This document shows, piece after piece, positions 42,792 through 51,808 of a stretch of 64,000 nt of DNA. The notes beneath the pieces are model-generated. The model was not told where the DNA came from, made no database searches, and was given only the letters and a program-made list of their open reading frames with translations. Source of the DNA: Halomonas sp. QHL1 (GTDB lineage Bacteria; Pseudomonadota; Gammaproteobacteria; Pseudomonadales; Halomonadaceae); the NCBI RefSeq assembly GCF_001882345.1, contig NZ_MINL01000001.1, positions 437,944-501,943 on the forward strand, in the 5' to 3' direction. Each line of letters begins with the position of its first letter. Within the stretch, counting starts at the first letter, position 1. The position numbers and the translations under genes are program-made.

Positions 42792-43382
42792 TTAGTGGGC
42801 AGGGCGCCATGCCACATCAGGGTTAATGTCATAGCTCCATGGAAGGCCCGAATTGCGCCAACCATCCAGCGCTCTTACGCCCTGGGAATTACCCTCCTTG
42901 AGCTTTTCACCCTCGAAACCGTCGGTCATGGAATAGACTTCGCTGTATCTCATCTCGGCGATCACATCGGCAGCGGGAGCGCTGCGGGTGGCTCCGGAGC
43001 GACACATGACAATGATCGGATCTTCTTCGTTTACGCCTAGAGCGTCTATTTTTGCTCTTAATTGCTCTTCGAAGTCAGCGTTTTTGACCATTGGCCAAGT
43101 CTTCGCTTCTTCATCGAAGTTATCGCGCTCGGCTAGCACCCAGGGCACATGGATATCGGTGGGCTCGGCGAAGCCAGTAAACTTGATCTCAATGGGGTCG
43201 CGTACGTCGATGAGTACAGCACGATCGTTATCTTGCATGAGGTCATGAGCCTCAATGGCCGTGACATAGAGACCTAATGTTGTTTCCCGGTAGGCCTCGA
43301 CTTCGTCTGCAATAGAGGGTGTGGCTCCTAAGGCCAACGTGATTCCGATGACGGTAGCCATTGGCACTATAGAACTTTTCAT
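42792..43382 (-). CDS. Exported rhodanese-domain protein
   Basis: 196 residues with signal peptide (VIGITLALGATPSIA). A single rhodanese domain: AVLIDVRDPIEIKFTG, and the active-site loop IVMCRSGATRS with the persulfide-carrying cysteine. C-terminal part GWRNSGLPWSYDINPD is typical of periplasmic rhodaneses of this kind. First gene of the rhodanese-DsrE-DUF2892 module; a perfect Anr/FNR box lies about 90 bp upstream. Confidence 0.87.
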   Translation of the reverse strand: MKSSIVPMATVIGITLALGATPSIADEVEAYRETTLGLYVTAIEAHDLMQDNDRAVLIDVRDPIEIKFTGFAEPTDIHVPWVLAERDNFDEEAKTWPMVKNADFEEQLRAKIDALGVNEEDPIIVMCRSGATRSAPAADVIAEMRYSEVYSMTDGFEGEKLKEGNSQGVRALDGWRNSGLPWSYDINPDVAWRPAH

Positions 43383-43820
43383 AACTATATACTCTAACGT
43401 AATAACTTAAATATCTTCGTTTGAGGATAGACCTCTTTCTGCTTAAAAACACGAGGCATATGGCCGCAGCTTGATCCATATCAAGCCCATATGAATTTTC
43501 GTGGTCGTGAAATGACGTAACGATGAGGAAGTCTTTTTTCTCAACGCCCAGCATCAGCATTGCCCCATTGTCTAGAGGAAACAGTTAGGCCTGGTTGATT
43601 CAGTAGGAAGAGGCTTAAAATGAAAATAGAGAAAGACAGCTTGGATATCTTAAGGTGGGCTCACAGTACCCAAATCAAGCGCCGCTTTAGGCTGACTTTA
43701 TGCGGCTACTGGTGTCGGGGAATAGCCAGGCTTTAGCTAATCACCTTTTTCATACGGGTATTCGTGGGTTTAGCGTTAAATTGCATCAAACGAGCACGCC
43801 ACAATCAACAAGTTTCACAA
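43383..43820. other. Intergenic region between the rhodanese and Lrp genes
   Basis: 438 bp. Contains the Anr/FNR box at 43471-43484 and, on the plus strand, a 38-codon open frame at 43620-43736 with AGGAAGAGG before its ATG (begins MKIEKDSLDILRWAHSTQIK). I do not recognise that product and cannot tell whether it is real. Otherwise nothing identified. Confidence 0.45.
43471..43484 (-). promoter_or_regulatory. Anr/FNR box before the rhodanese operon
   Basis: TTGATCCATATCAA matches all ten fixed positions of the FNR/Anr consensus; with flanking bases the arms extend to GCTTGAT/ATCAAGC. Its centre lies about 95 bp before the rhodanese start, compatible with activation if transcription begins near 43436. 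Confidence 0.7.
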
Positions 43821-44306
43821 CTAGGTCTTATTGTTGTTAGCTAATGGTAGGGTGCCGTACTCTTTCACCGGCTGGATAGCAAAGTTACTGCGAATATCAC
43901 TCACCCCAGGTAGGCGAAGCAGTGTCCCCGTTAGAAACGCCTCATAAGCCGCCAAACTAGGTACCACCACCTGCAGTAAAAAATCAGACTCCCCAGAGAC
44001 TAAGTGCGCAGTGACGACTTCTGGCAGTTTGACCATTGCTTCACGGAAGGCATTAGCCTGCTCTTCATGGTGACGTTCAACCTTGATACCCACAAACACC
44101 GTTAGCTCAAGCCCGACCCCTCGCCGATCAAGCTCAGCGTGGTAACCACGGATAATACCGCTAGCTTCCAAGCGTCGCACTCGGCGTAAACAGGGAGATG
44201 GCGACAAGTTTACTTTCTCCGCGAGTTCCACATTCGTTAAACGGGCATCACCTTGGAGCAATGCAAGAATGCGGCGATCGATAGCGTCTAACTGACCAAT
44301 TAGCAT
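43821..44306 (-). CDS. Lrp/AsnC family transcriptional regulator
   Basis: 161 residues. N-terminal helix-turn-helix: LDAIDRRILALLQGDARLTN with SPSPCLRRVRRLEASGIIRG; C-terminal RAM domain with VTAHLVSGESDFLLQVVVP. Divergent from the LysE-type exporter gene (142 bp between), the usual arrangement for an amino-acid-responsive regulator and its exporter. Confidence 0.9.
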   Translation of the reverse strand: MLIGQLDAIDRRILALLQGDARLTNVELAEKVNLSPSPCLRRVRRLEASGIIRGYHAELDRRGVGLELTVFVGIKVERHHEEQANAFREAMVKLPEVVTAHLVSGESDFLLQVVVPSLAAYEAFLTGTLLRLPGVSDIRSNFAIQPVKEYGTLPLANNNKT

Positions 44307-44448
44307 GAGTGATTATTTTCCTATTAAAAATTGACACAAAATACCAATAAATATCATTTTTAAAGTCAAAATGGCAAGAAAATGCTCATCTTTTTAAAGG
44401 TACCATAGCGCTTGCGAAGACACTATTTGTGACCTTAAGGAAGCAGCG

Positions 44449-45060
44449 ATGGAAATTGGTCTTTTTATTAGTGCATTAGCCATTGTTTACCTAATTCCTG
44501 GTCCCGATATGTTACTTGTGTTGCATACCAGTAGCTCTCAGGGGCGTGGTCATGGGCTAGCCACAGCGCTAGGGCTAGGCATAGCCCGAGGGCTGCATGT
44601 GGCATTAGCAGGGTTGGGTCTAGCGGCGCTATTTACCGCCGCCCCGTGGCTATTTGATGTGGTTCGTTACTTGGGCGCAGCTTACTTGGTTTGGGTAGGT
44701 GTGCAACTTATCCGTAGTCGGCATAGCTCTGATAGTAATCATCACCAAGCAACACTCAATGGCAGCTATTATCTAGCTTGGCGTCGAGGGTTTCTAACTA
44801 ATTTGCTGAACCCGAAATCGCTGCTTTTTTGTTCGGTGTTACTGCCCCAATTTATACATACCCAGCAAGGTGCCGTCGCACTTCAGTTCACTTTATTGGG
44901 GGCGGTGCTAGTGGGGGTGGGGCTGCTCTATGATGTGCTATATGCTTGCCTGGGAGCGCAGATGCAACGCTGGTTTGCCAGCCAGCACAAACGGCAAATA
45001 TTTCAGCGATGGGTGTTTGGAACGCTGCTTATTGGCTTTGCACTGCGGTTAGCCGCTTAA
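44449..45060 (+). CDS. LysE/RhtB family amino-acid exporter
   Basis: 203 residues, about six membrane helices. Family signature near the start: LAIVYLIPGPDMLLVLHTSS and the GIARGLHVALAGLG segment; then LNPKSLLFCSVLLPQF. Exports amino acids or homoserine-type metabolites; substrate unknown. Regulated probably by the divergent Lrp protein. After it, 45061-45347 holds no feature I can support. Confidence 0.9.
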   Translation: MEIGLFISALAIVYLIPGPDMLLVLHTSSSQGRGHGLATALGLGIARGLHVALAGLGLAALFTAAPWLFDVVRYLGAAYLVWVGVQLIRSRHSSDSNHHQATLNGSYYLAWRRGFLTNLLNPKSLLFCSVLLPQFIHTQQGAVALQFTLLGAVLVGVGLLYDVLYACLGAQMQRWFASQHKRQIFQRWVFGTLLIGFALRLAA

Positions 45061-45347
45061 AATTGCTATCCTGCGATGTAGAACCCTTTACATAATGGAT
45101 TCAATATATCAATTGCATTTTCAAAGCGCGCAATACCCACGACGCGTTCAGGAAGCCGATAGCTTGACTAGTCATGTGTCTCCCGATTGTAAAATGTGCC
45201 AATAAGACGAAAGCTCGACTCTATGCAGTTAGATCACCTAATCGGCTCGATGAAAGTGTAATAAAGCCCCGCAAGTACACGCAGGACTTGGCCGCCTAGA
45301 TGAATGAGGCTGATTAGGGAGGGAGGTTAGTTATTTTAGTCATTTCC

Positions 45348-46814
45348 TTAATCGCCTGGGCCACACTCCATACAGCGCTCAGTAATGGCAGGCCCTTGTT
45401 GAAGATTTGCCTGTAAATCGCGTAACCCTGACCTTAAACCCTCTTCAAGTACCGGATGGTAAAAGGGCATAGAGAGCATCTGGCTGACGGTTAGCTTTTG
45501 CTCCAGTGCCCAGGCAAGCAAGTGGGCGATGTGCTCAACCTGGGGTCCGAATAACTCCGCGCCTAAAAACTGTCCACTGCCGTGCTCCGCATAAAGCTCG
45601 AAATAACCTTTATTTTCCCCCATGACCAGTGCACGGCCTTGATCAGCAAAGGAAACTCCGCCTTCAGCGATGCAGCCACAGCCGCCGTAACGAGTGTCTA
45701 ACGTAGCGCGACTCTCACCCACAATTGCCATCTGGGGTTCGGTAAATACAATCGCCAGGGGGACGTTACGCTGACCTACTTGCACATCATCCAAATGGGC
45801 GGCGTTTCGTCCTGCAATTTTGCCTTCTGTGATGCCTTCGTGCAGTAGCGGTACCGATTGATTTGCATCACCTGCGATAAAAATATGGCTTGGGGTGTTT
45901 TGTGTACTAAGGCATTGCAAAGTAAAGCGATTAAATTCAGGTACGCCGTGTTTATCCAGCTTGAGTCCGGCCTGCTCGATGGCTAGCTGATCCACGTTGG
46001 GCCGACGCCCTGTTGCGGCAAGGACATACTCGAATGTTTCGGTGAGTTTTTGCCCCCGGTCACGTTCGAAAAACGTAATGGCAACGGCGTTATCGGTATG
46101 TTCAATCTTCTCGAGATTGGCATCAGGATCCAGATACAGCTCGCGATTGAATGTCTCGTCCGACAGTTGGCGGAGTTTTTCAGATTGAAAAGGCCCAATC
46201 GCACCCCCCACGCCAAACGTACGAGTTCTCACACCTAATCGGCTAAGCGCCTGACCAAGCTCCATGCCAATAACGCCAGGTCCGATCACAGCGACTGATG
46301 CAGGCAACGTTTCCCAGTTGAACACGTCATCATTAATGATTAACCGGTCGCCAGCGCCTTCCAGCAGCTTTGGCCATGTGGGCCGCGAACCCGTGGCAAT
46401 GATGATGGCCTCGGCGGTGAGCCGGGTATGCTCATCTATGACCAATGTATGTGGATCAATAAAACGCGTGTGGCCACGCAGCAGGTTGGATTCAGGAATC
46501 GTTTTCATCGATTTCATTACATTACTGACGAAGCCATCGCGCTCATGTTTGACTCTTGCCATCACAGCTTCGCCATTGATCACTACCTGATTGACAGTGA
46601 TACCAAACATCTCCGCTTTGCGCGCGTTGTGTGCTGCATTGGCAGCGGCGATGAGTAGCTTAGAGGGCATGCAACCCACGCGGGCGCAGGTCGTGCCATA
46701 GGTGCCCGCTTCTATCAGTACTACCTCGTCGGTATGCTTGCGTGCGGCGTGCCACGCGCTAAGGCCAGCGCTACCTGCACCAATAATGGCTATCTTGGCG
46801 TGTCGCTGTTGCAT
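45348..46814 (-). CDS. Pyridine nucleotide-disulfide oxidoreductase (dihydrolipoamide dehydrogenase-like)
   Basis: 488 residues from ATG 46814 (GGAGAC upstream). FAD site [20 protein letters not shown], redox disulfide GTTCARVGCMPSKLL, NAD site VAVIGPGVIGMELGQALSRL, second FAD motif HIFIAGDAN, and C-terminal dimerisation domain with FYHPVLEEGLRSGLRDL including the His-Pro pair. Unlike E3 of dehydrogenase complexes it ends in ERCMECGPGD with an extra CxxC (481, 484). It is the last gene of the persulfide operon and overlaps the SulP gene by 25 bases. May reduce a sulfur-containing disulfide or persulfide; substrate not known. Confidence 0.8.
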   Translation of the reverse strand: MQQRHAKIAIIGAGSAGLSAWHAARKHTDEVVLIEAGTYGTTCARVGCMPSKLLIAAANAAHNARKAEMFGITVNQVVINGEAVMARVKHERDGFVSNVMKSMKTIPESNLLRGHTRFIDPHTLVIDEHTRLTAEAIIIATGSRPTWPKLLEGAGDRLIINDDVFNWETLPASVAVIGPGVIGMELGQALSRLGVRTRTFGVGGAIGPFQSEKLRQLSDETFNRELYLDPDANLEKIEHTDNAVAITFFERDRGQKLTETFEYVLAATGRRPNVDQLAIEQAGLKLDKHGVPEFNRFTLQCLSTQNTPSHIFIAGDANQSVPLLHEGITEGKIAGRNAAHLDDVQVGQRNVPLAIVFTEPQMAIVGESRATLDTRYGGCGCIAEGGVSFADQGRALVMGENKGYFELYAEHGSGQFLGAELFGPQVEHIAHLLAWALEQKLTVSQMLSMPFYHPVLEEGLRSGLRDLQANLQQGPAITERCMECGPGD

Positions 46815-48571
46815 GACGTTGTCTCCTCTCGTTGTGTTGGCAAGAGTGGTGAGTTGGCTTCGGCGGGATGGGCCAGTGCCTGCCAAGCATCAAAAGTCGT
46901 AAAAAACACCTGTCCGGTTAGCTCGCGGCAGAAGTCAGTGTGTTGTAACCGATCCATCACTGGCCCTTTTACTTCCGCTAGGTGAAGTTTGGCGTCTGCA
47001 TCGCTTAACCGCTCGTTTATCGCCTCTAAGCTTTCGAGCGCAGACGCATCAATCACGTTAACTGCTTGGCAAGTCAGCACAATATGTTTAAGCGAGGGTG
47101 AGCGGGCGGCCAACGCCATGACGGTGTCTTCCAAATAACGGGCATTGGCGAAGTATAGGCTTTCATCGATGCGCAGCATCGCTAAGTGCTCATTGGTTTC
47201 GACTTGATGGCGCTTGATGTTACGAAAGTGCTCGGTTCCCGGCACGCGGCCAACCACCGCGCTGTGGGGCTGGCTGGTACGGTATAGATGCAGCCCCAGC
47301 GAGAGCACCACGCCGCTGATAATGCCTAGCTCCACGCTGTGCAGTAGAGTAAGCAGTAGGGTGGTCACCATGGCCAAGCCATCGCTACGGGAGTATTGCC
47401 AAGTACGTTTCACCGCCGGTAGGTCAATCAGCATGCCGACTGCCACAATAATGGTGGCCGCCAGGGTCGCTGTGGGTAAGAATGCCAGTAGGTCGGTTAG
47501 CAATAGTGTGGAAAGCATAATGCCCAGCGCCGTGAATGCTCCGGCCAGCGGTGTTGCCGCGCCTGCTTCAAAGTTGACTACCGAGCGGGAAAATCCCCCA
47601 GATACCGGCGAACCGCCGCTGACGCCAGCGCCCAGATTAGCCATGCCGAGCGCAATTAACTCTTGATTAGGATCTATACGCTGGCGGCGTTTGGCAGCCA
47701 GTGTTTGCGCCACCGATACCGATTCCACAAAGCCCACCAGGCTAATCAGCAGTGCCGCGGGTAATAGGCTAAGCCACAGCGATTGATCTAGGTTGGGCAG
47801 TGCAAGGGCAGGTAGACCGCTGGGTACCACACCAATTAATGCTACTCCACGCTGCTCTAGGTTTAGCCCCCAGGCCAGAAATGTGGTGGCAATCACCGCC
47901 GAGATTGGAGCGGCTTTCACGATGAGCCCGGCAATGCTGGCAGAAACGCCGATAGCCGTCAGCCACGTATTTAACCGCTTGCGGCACATCAGCAGAAAGC
48001 CCCATACCCCTAGTCCGATCAGCAGCGTCGTTATATTGACCTGCTGCCACTGACTCAGCAGCTCTCCCAGAAGGTCAATGACGTTGTGGCCAGACGCTTC
48101 TACGCCAAAGATATGTTTCAGCTGGCTAATCGCAATCAGAATGCCCGAGGCTGTTATAAATCCTGAAATTACCGGATGGCTCAAGAAATTAACTAAAATG
48201 CCCAGCCGCAGCACACCCATAGCGATCAATATCAGGCCTGAAAGCGCCGCCAACAACAACGCTGCTCCAATGTATTCCGGGCTGCCAGGGGAAGCAAAAT
48301 TACTCAGCGCTGAAGCGGTCATTAGTGCCGCTACGGCGACAGGCCCCACCGCTAAGCTAGCGCTGGTACCAAAAATGGCATACAGAACCAGTGGCAGCAT
48401 GCTGGCATAGAGGCCCATTTCCGGCGGTAGCCCCGCCAAAAGAGCGTAGGCCAGCGCCTGCGGCACCAGCATTAGCGTAACAATTATCGCAGCCAGAGCA
48501 TCCCGAGAGAGCAGCTTCCGGTTATAGCTGCGTAGCCAGCCGAACAGTGGCACCCAACGCTCAATGCTCAT
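46790..48571 (-). CDS. SulP family anion permease with STAS domain
   Basis: 593 residues. Membrane part with family motifs (MLVPQALAYALLAGLPPEMG, GLYASMLPLVLYAIFGTS, SGGSPVSGGFSRSVVNFEAG) and a C-terminal STAS domain around VIDASALESLEAINERL. SulP proteins move sulfate or other anions; in operons with persulfide dioxygenase they are thought to export or import sulfur oxyanions. Adjacent to DUF442 and MBL-fold genes. Direction of transport cannot be read from sequence. Confidence 0.88.
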   Translation of the reverse strand: MSIERWVPLFGWLRSYNRKLLSRDALAAIIVTLMLVPQALAYALLAGLPPEMGLYASMLPLVLYAIFGTSASLAVGPVAVAALMTASALSNFASPGSPEYIGAALLLAALSGLILIAMGVLRLGILVNFLSHPVISGFITASGILIAISQLKHIFGVEASGHNVIDLLGELLSQWQQVNITTLLIGLGVWGFLLMCRKRLNTWLTAIGVSASIAGLIVKAAPISAVIATTFLAWGLNLEQRGVALIGVVPSGLPALALPNLDQSLWLSLLPAALLISLVGFVESVSVAQTLAAKRRQRIDPNQELIALGMANLGAGVSGGSPVSGGFSRSVVNFEAGAATPLAGAFTALGIMLSTLLLTDLLAFLPTATLAATIIVAVGMLIDLPAVKRTWQYSRSDGLAMVTTLLLTLLHSVELGIISGVVLSLGLHLYRTSQPHSAVVGRVPGTEHFRNIKRHQVETNEHLAMLRIDESLYFANARYLEDTVMALAARSPSLKHIVLTCQAVNVIDASALESLEAINERLSDADAKLHLAEVKGPVMDRLQHTDFCRELTGQVFFTTFDAWQALAHPAEANSPLLPTQREETTSCNSDTPR

Positions 48572-48699
48572 GTGACGTACTCACCTGATGATATAGCGTC
48601 ATCACGACTAATGTCGTCGCACTGTTAGGTTTGTTGATCTTCAAGCCCTTGTCGGTGCTCTTCCAAATCGAAGCCTGCTGCTTTTGCAGCGTCAAATAG

Positions 48700-49053
48700 T
48701 TAAGCCAGGTCGCACTGCTCCGTTTGACGCTTAGCGTAGGCCCATAGATGGGTAGCCCGCTTACCGGTGCGGCAGAAAGCCAAAATTGGCCGGGGAAGTT
48801 GCTGTAACGCCTCAGCAAAGGCGGCAATATCCGCTTGGCTATAGTCACCGGGTGTGACAGGAATGTGCACCCACTGAAGGCCAATGTCTGCTGCTTTTCG
48901 GCGGTAGGCATCTTCACCCGGAAACTCAGCGCTTTCACCTGGCTTGCAGTTACAAATAACCGCCTTGAAGCCTTTGGCTTTTACTTGCTCAAGCTCTTCA
49001 ACCGTGAGCGCCGAGGTAATCTCGACATCCGTTTCTAAAGGCTGCGTCTGCAT
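48700..49053 (-). CDS. DUF442 sulfurtransferase/phosphatase-like protein
   Basis: 117 residues, start supported by GGAG six bases before the ATG. Dual-specificity-phosphatase-like fold with the Cys loop FCRTGKRATHLW and the earlier GFKAVICNCKPGE. Family TIGR01244 is fused to or encoded next to persulfide dioxygenases in Blh-type sulfide systems, where it acts as a sulfurtransferase. Lies between SulP (about 130-bp gap) and the MBL gene (46-bp gap). Confidence 0.85.
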   Translation of the reverse strand: MQTQPLETDVEITSALTVEELEQVKAKGFKAVICNCKPGESAEFPGEDAYRRKAADIGLQWVHIPVTPGDYSQADIAAFAEALQQLPRPILAFCRTGKRATHLWAYAKRQTEQCDLA

Positions 49054-49099
49054 GGTCAGGCTCCTTTTTTATCAAAGAGGTTTTAAAATCAGTGGTTTA

Positions 49100-50008
49100 C
49101 TAATCAAAAGCGGCACCGCCCAGGACATCCAGCGGAATTTTTAGGTAGCGCTTACCATTAGCTTCCGGCTCAGGCAGTCGCCCTCCACGAGTGTTGACCT
49201 GTAGGGCGTGCAAAATAAGTTTGGGCATGGGCAATTCACTATCGCGCTTGTGGCGTAGAACAATGTAATCCGCTTCGCTCATGTTGACTAAGTGTGGGTT
49301 ATGTTCACGCTGCTCGGCGACTGTACTTTCCCACTGGGGCTCGCGGTCATCTGGCATATAGTCGTGGCCAGTAAACAGCCGGGTGTTAGCGGGCAGAGAC
49401 AGAATCTGTTGAATGGAATGCCACAGCTCCTTGGCATTGCCACCGGGGAAATCTGCCCGTGCGGTACCATAGTCTGGCTGGAATAGGGTGTCGTGCACGA
49501 AGGCTGTATCGCCAATCACGTAGGTGATCGAAGCCAACGTATGGCCGGGCGAGTAAAGTACGCGAGCGTTGAGCTCACCGATGTTAAAGGTGGCATCTTC
49601 ACTAAACAGAGTGTCCCACTGGCGGCCCCCGGTAGGCATTCCCGGCCAATGATAGATCTCCTTCCAAAGCGCCTGTACTTTGGTGACATGCTGGCCAATA
49701 GCCGTGGGAGCACCGGTTTTTTCTTTCAAATAGTGCGCTGCAGAGAAGTGGTCGGCGTGGGGATGTGTATCGAGAATCCACACCACCGACAGCCCCTCTT
49801 TTTCGATATAGTTCAGCAGTTCATCGGCGCAGTGGGTCGCCGTCGCGCCGGACTTTTCGTCAAAATCCAACACGGGATCGATAATCGCACACTTTTTGGT
49901 AACGGGGTCGCTCATCACGTATTGGATGCTGAAGGTACGCGGGTCAAAAAAACCGGCGACATCGGGTGTGCCTGCGCCAGTGTGCTTTGAAAGCGCAAAA
50001 GTGTTCAT
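49100..50008 (-). CDS. MBL-fold persulfide dioxygenase
   Basis: 302 residues, metallo-beta-lactamase fold with iron site THPHADH (81-87), SPGHTLASITYVIG and RLFTGHDYMPD. Closely similar in plan to ETHE1/Blh enzymes, which oxidise glutathione persulfide to sulfite. The longer C-terminal region with EADYIVLRHKRDSELPMPK is of the Blh type. First gene of the operon with DUF442, SulP and the disulfide oxidoreductase. No BigR-type regulator is in view. Confidence 0.88.
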   Translation of the reverse strand: MNTFALSKHTGAGTPDVAGFFDPRTFSIQYVMSDPVTKKCAIIDPVLDFDEKSGATATHCADELLNYIEKEGLSVVWILDTHPHADHFSAAHYLKEKTGAPTAIGQHVTKVQALWKEIYHWPGMPTGGRQWDTLFSEDATFNIGELNARVLYSPGHTLASITYVIGDTAFVHDTLFQPDYGTARADFPGGNAKELWHSIQQILSLPANTRLFTGHDYMPDDREPQWESTVAEQREHNPHLVNMSEADYIVLRHKRDSELPMPKLILHALQVNTRGGRLPEPEANGKRYLKIPLDVLGGAAFD

Positions 50009-50091
50009 GCGTCGTCCTCCTCAGATATGAGGCATATAAAGATGATGTGCTTCCAGCATTAAAGAGTCTTTCTGCAGAAGTCCTCATCTGT

Positions 50092-50690
50092 TTATTGATA
50101 ACCTTCTGATTGATGAGTTTCCGCATCTTGTGAGGTATTGGACGACGGAACGATCACCGGTTGGCCGGGCAACCAGGCTTCCGGTGTTGCCACCCCATAC
50201 TCATCGCTGGTTGTAACGACTTAACTAGGTGAAGCACTTCTTCCACTCATTGGTCGTAGGCCAATGAGTGGTATAACATGGCACTCTGCATTCCTTCTGG
50301 GTCAATCACAAAAGTAGCGCGAACCGCAGCGGTGTCACTGGCATCGGGCTGAATCATTCCGTATGGATTCGACACCTCTATATTGATAACAGCAATAATC
50401 GGGTAGGTACTTTCATCGCCGAAGTTATAATTAATGCTGAGTGTCCAGGCGATGTGCGAGTAAATGCTTTCGATGGAAATTCTCAGTGGCTACATGTTGA
50501 CCTCTGTGAACTGTTCTGCGTATTTCGCCGAGGTGCACACCGGGGTAAAGTCTGGCGTGTGGGCAAACAGAACCAACCACTTACCCTGGTAGTCGCTGCG
50601 CGAGTTTTCACCGTGAGTCGTTTTCGCTTTGAACGCTGGGGCCGGGTGGTTAGTTGGAGGCATCACGGGCTGTAAGATTTCGTTATGCAT
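50092..50690 (-). pseudogene. Decayed 1-Cys peroxiredoxin (Prx6/AhpC-like)
   Basis: The N-terminal part (66 codons from ATG 50690) has the active-site region LFAHTPDFTPVCTSAKYAEQ. After a stop codon (TAG, near 50491) the homology goes on: SIESIYSHIAWTL, STYPIIAVI, PYGMIQPDASDTAAVRATFV and IDPEG. A second stop follows DQ at about 50265, then VEEVLHLVKSLQ, and after a shift of frame the usual end DEYGVATPEAWLPGQPVIV to a stop at 50092. The family is about 210 residues, fitting the full interval. Two stops and at least one frameshift make a working protein unlikely unless the sequence has errors. It lies beside the persulfide operon. Confidence 0.8.
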
Positions 50691-50798
50691 GTTGAACTCT
50701 TGAGGAATTAATCATCCATCAGAAATAACGATAGCCTATTTTGTTATAAGTGGCGAGTGGCATGACGTATTGGGTCGATAAGTTAAGTGTTTGTATGC

Positions 50799-51023
50799 TT
50801 ATTCCAACACGTGAAGTACAGCCAGGATGTTCCCTTCACCGGGTGGCAGCTCATGCGTGAATACAGTATTGCGACGCGCGAGCCTGACTGCCAGAAACAG
50901 CTCCATCACATCTGCGGGCAATTTGGCTAACGGAAAGTGGCTATCGATAATGGGCGTGTTACGCCATAGGTCGCACGCGACGTACCCCTGGATTTATTCG
51001 CATTTACCTTTGAGTAGTGGCAT
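50799..51023 (-). pseudogene. Short unrecognised frame with one internal stop
   Basis: 75 codons from an ATG at 51023 to a stop at 50799, interrupted by TAA after nine codons (MPLLKGKCE). After the stop the frame reads IQGYVACDLWRNTPIIDSHF, and further on AVRLARRNTVFTHELPPGE and NILAVLHVLE, which looks like true protein sequence. I do not recognise the family. It may be a small conserved gene recently inactivated, in keeping with the decayed genes on both sides. Confidence 0.4.
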
Positions 51024-51267
51024 AACCAACTTTCTTTAATTTGCTATTTGTTAATAAAGCACCAGAAGAGCCTTCATAACACCAACGAATGTTTCAGTTA
51101 ATGCTATATTTTTATTGGTAAGCTCAGAAACGCTTTGTGCTGTCGGGTGTTGTCGGCGTGCAACTGATTTTAAACTTTGACTAATGACTGGGTTGGGTCT
51201 TAGTCAGGAGATGAGAAATGAATCCCGTCTTTATAAATAGCATTGTTTCTGCTGTCCCTGACTTTGA

Positions 51268-51630
51268 GTGACGGGTTTTATTCGCCGTAATACCGCACGC
51301 AACCCGATGTACCTGTATTGGGGTGGGCGCAATCCACAGTCGGATTTTCTCTATCAACCCGAGCTGGGAAATTATCTTAACGACCATCGATTGACCGGAC
51401 TCAGCACGGCATTCTCTCAATCTGATCAACGCGCTTACGTTCAGGACAAGCTCAGGCAAGATAAAATAGCGGTACGTCGAATGGTCGACGCAGGCGCTCA
51501 GATTCTGGTTTGTGGTGGCAGAGGGATGGCGGCAGGGGTTAAGCAGGCTATTGAGGATATTCTCAGGCCCTTAGCTATCGACGTTGCAACGCTAATGGCC
51601 CAAGGACGATACCTTGAAGACGTTTATTAA
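51268..51630 (+). pseudogene. C-terminal remnant of a CysJ-like flavoprotein reductase
   Basis: 120 codons matching only the end of NADPH-sulfite-reductase-flavoprotein-type reductases: YLYWGGRNPQSDFLYQPELG (NADP ribose region), GLSTAFSQSDQRAYVQDKL, and the C-terminal AGAQILVCGGRGMAAGVKQA with LATLMAQGRYLEDVY-like ending. The FMN and FAD domains that should precede are absent; the upstream 90 bp show no readable continuation. No proper start codon context. A deletion remnant. Confidence 0.75.
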
Positions 51631-51808
51631 AATAAAGTGTTCTTTAAAAGAGCGGGTTTAGAATTGACTCATTGGTTCCGGTTAACTTGGCTGGGTTCAA
51701 ATCTTCGATAATGCAGCCAATAGCTGAATCCAGCATAAGGCATATTATTTAAGTTGATCCATACTCATAGAGAATAAGAAAAAAAGGCTCACTTAAGCGG
51801 GGTGCCAC

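Noticed and set aside
43252..43560. Minus-strand frame of 102 codons upstream of the rhodanese gene
   Set aside because: It overlaps the rhodanese signal-peptide region in another frame and covers the Anr box; no similarity seen.
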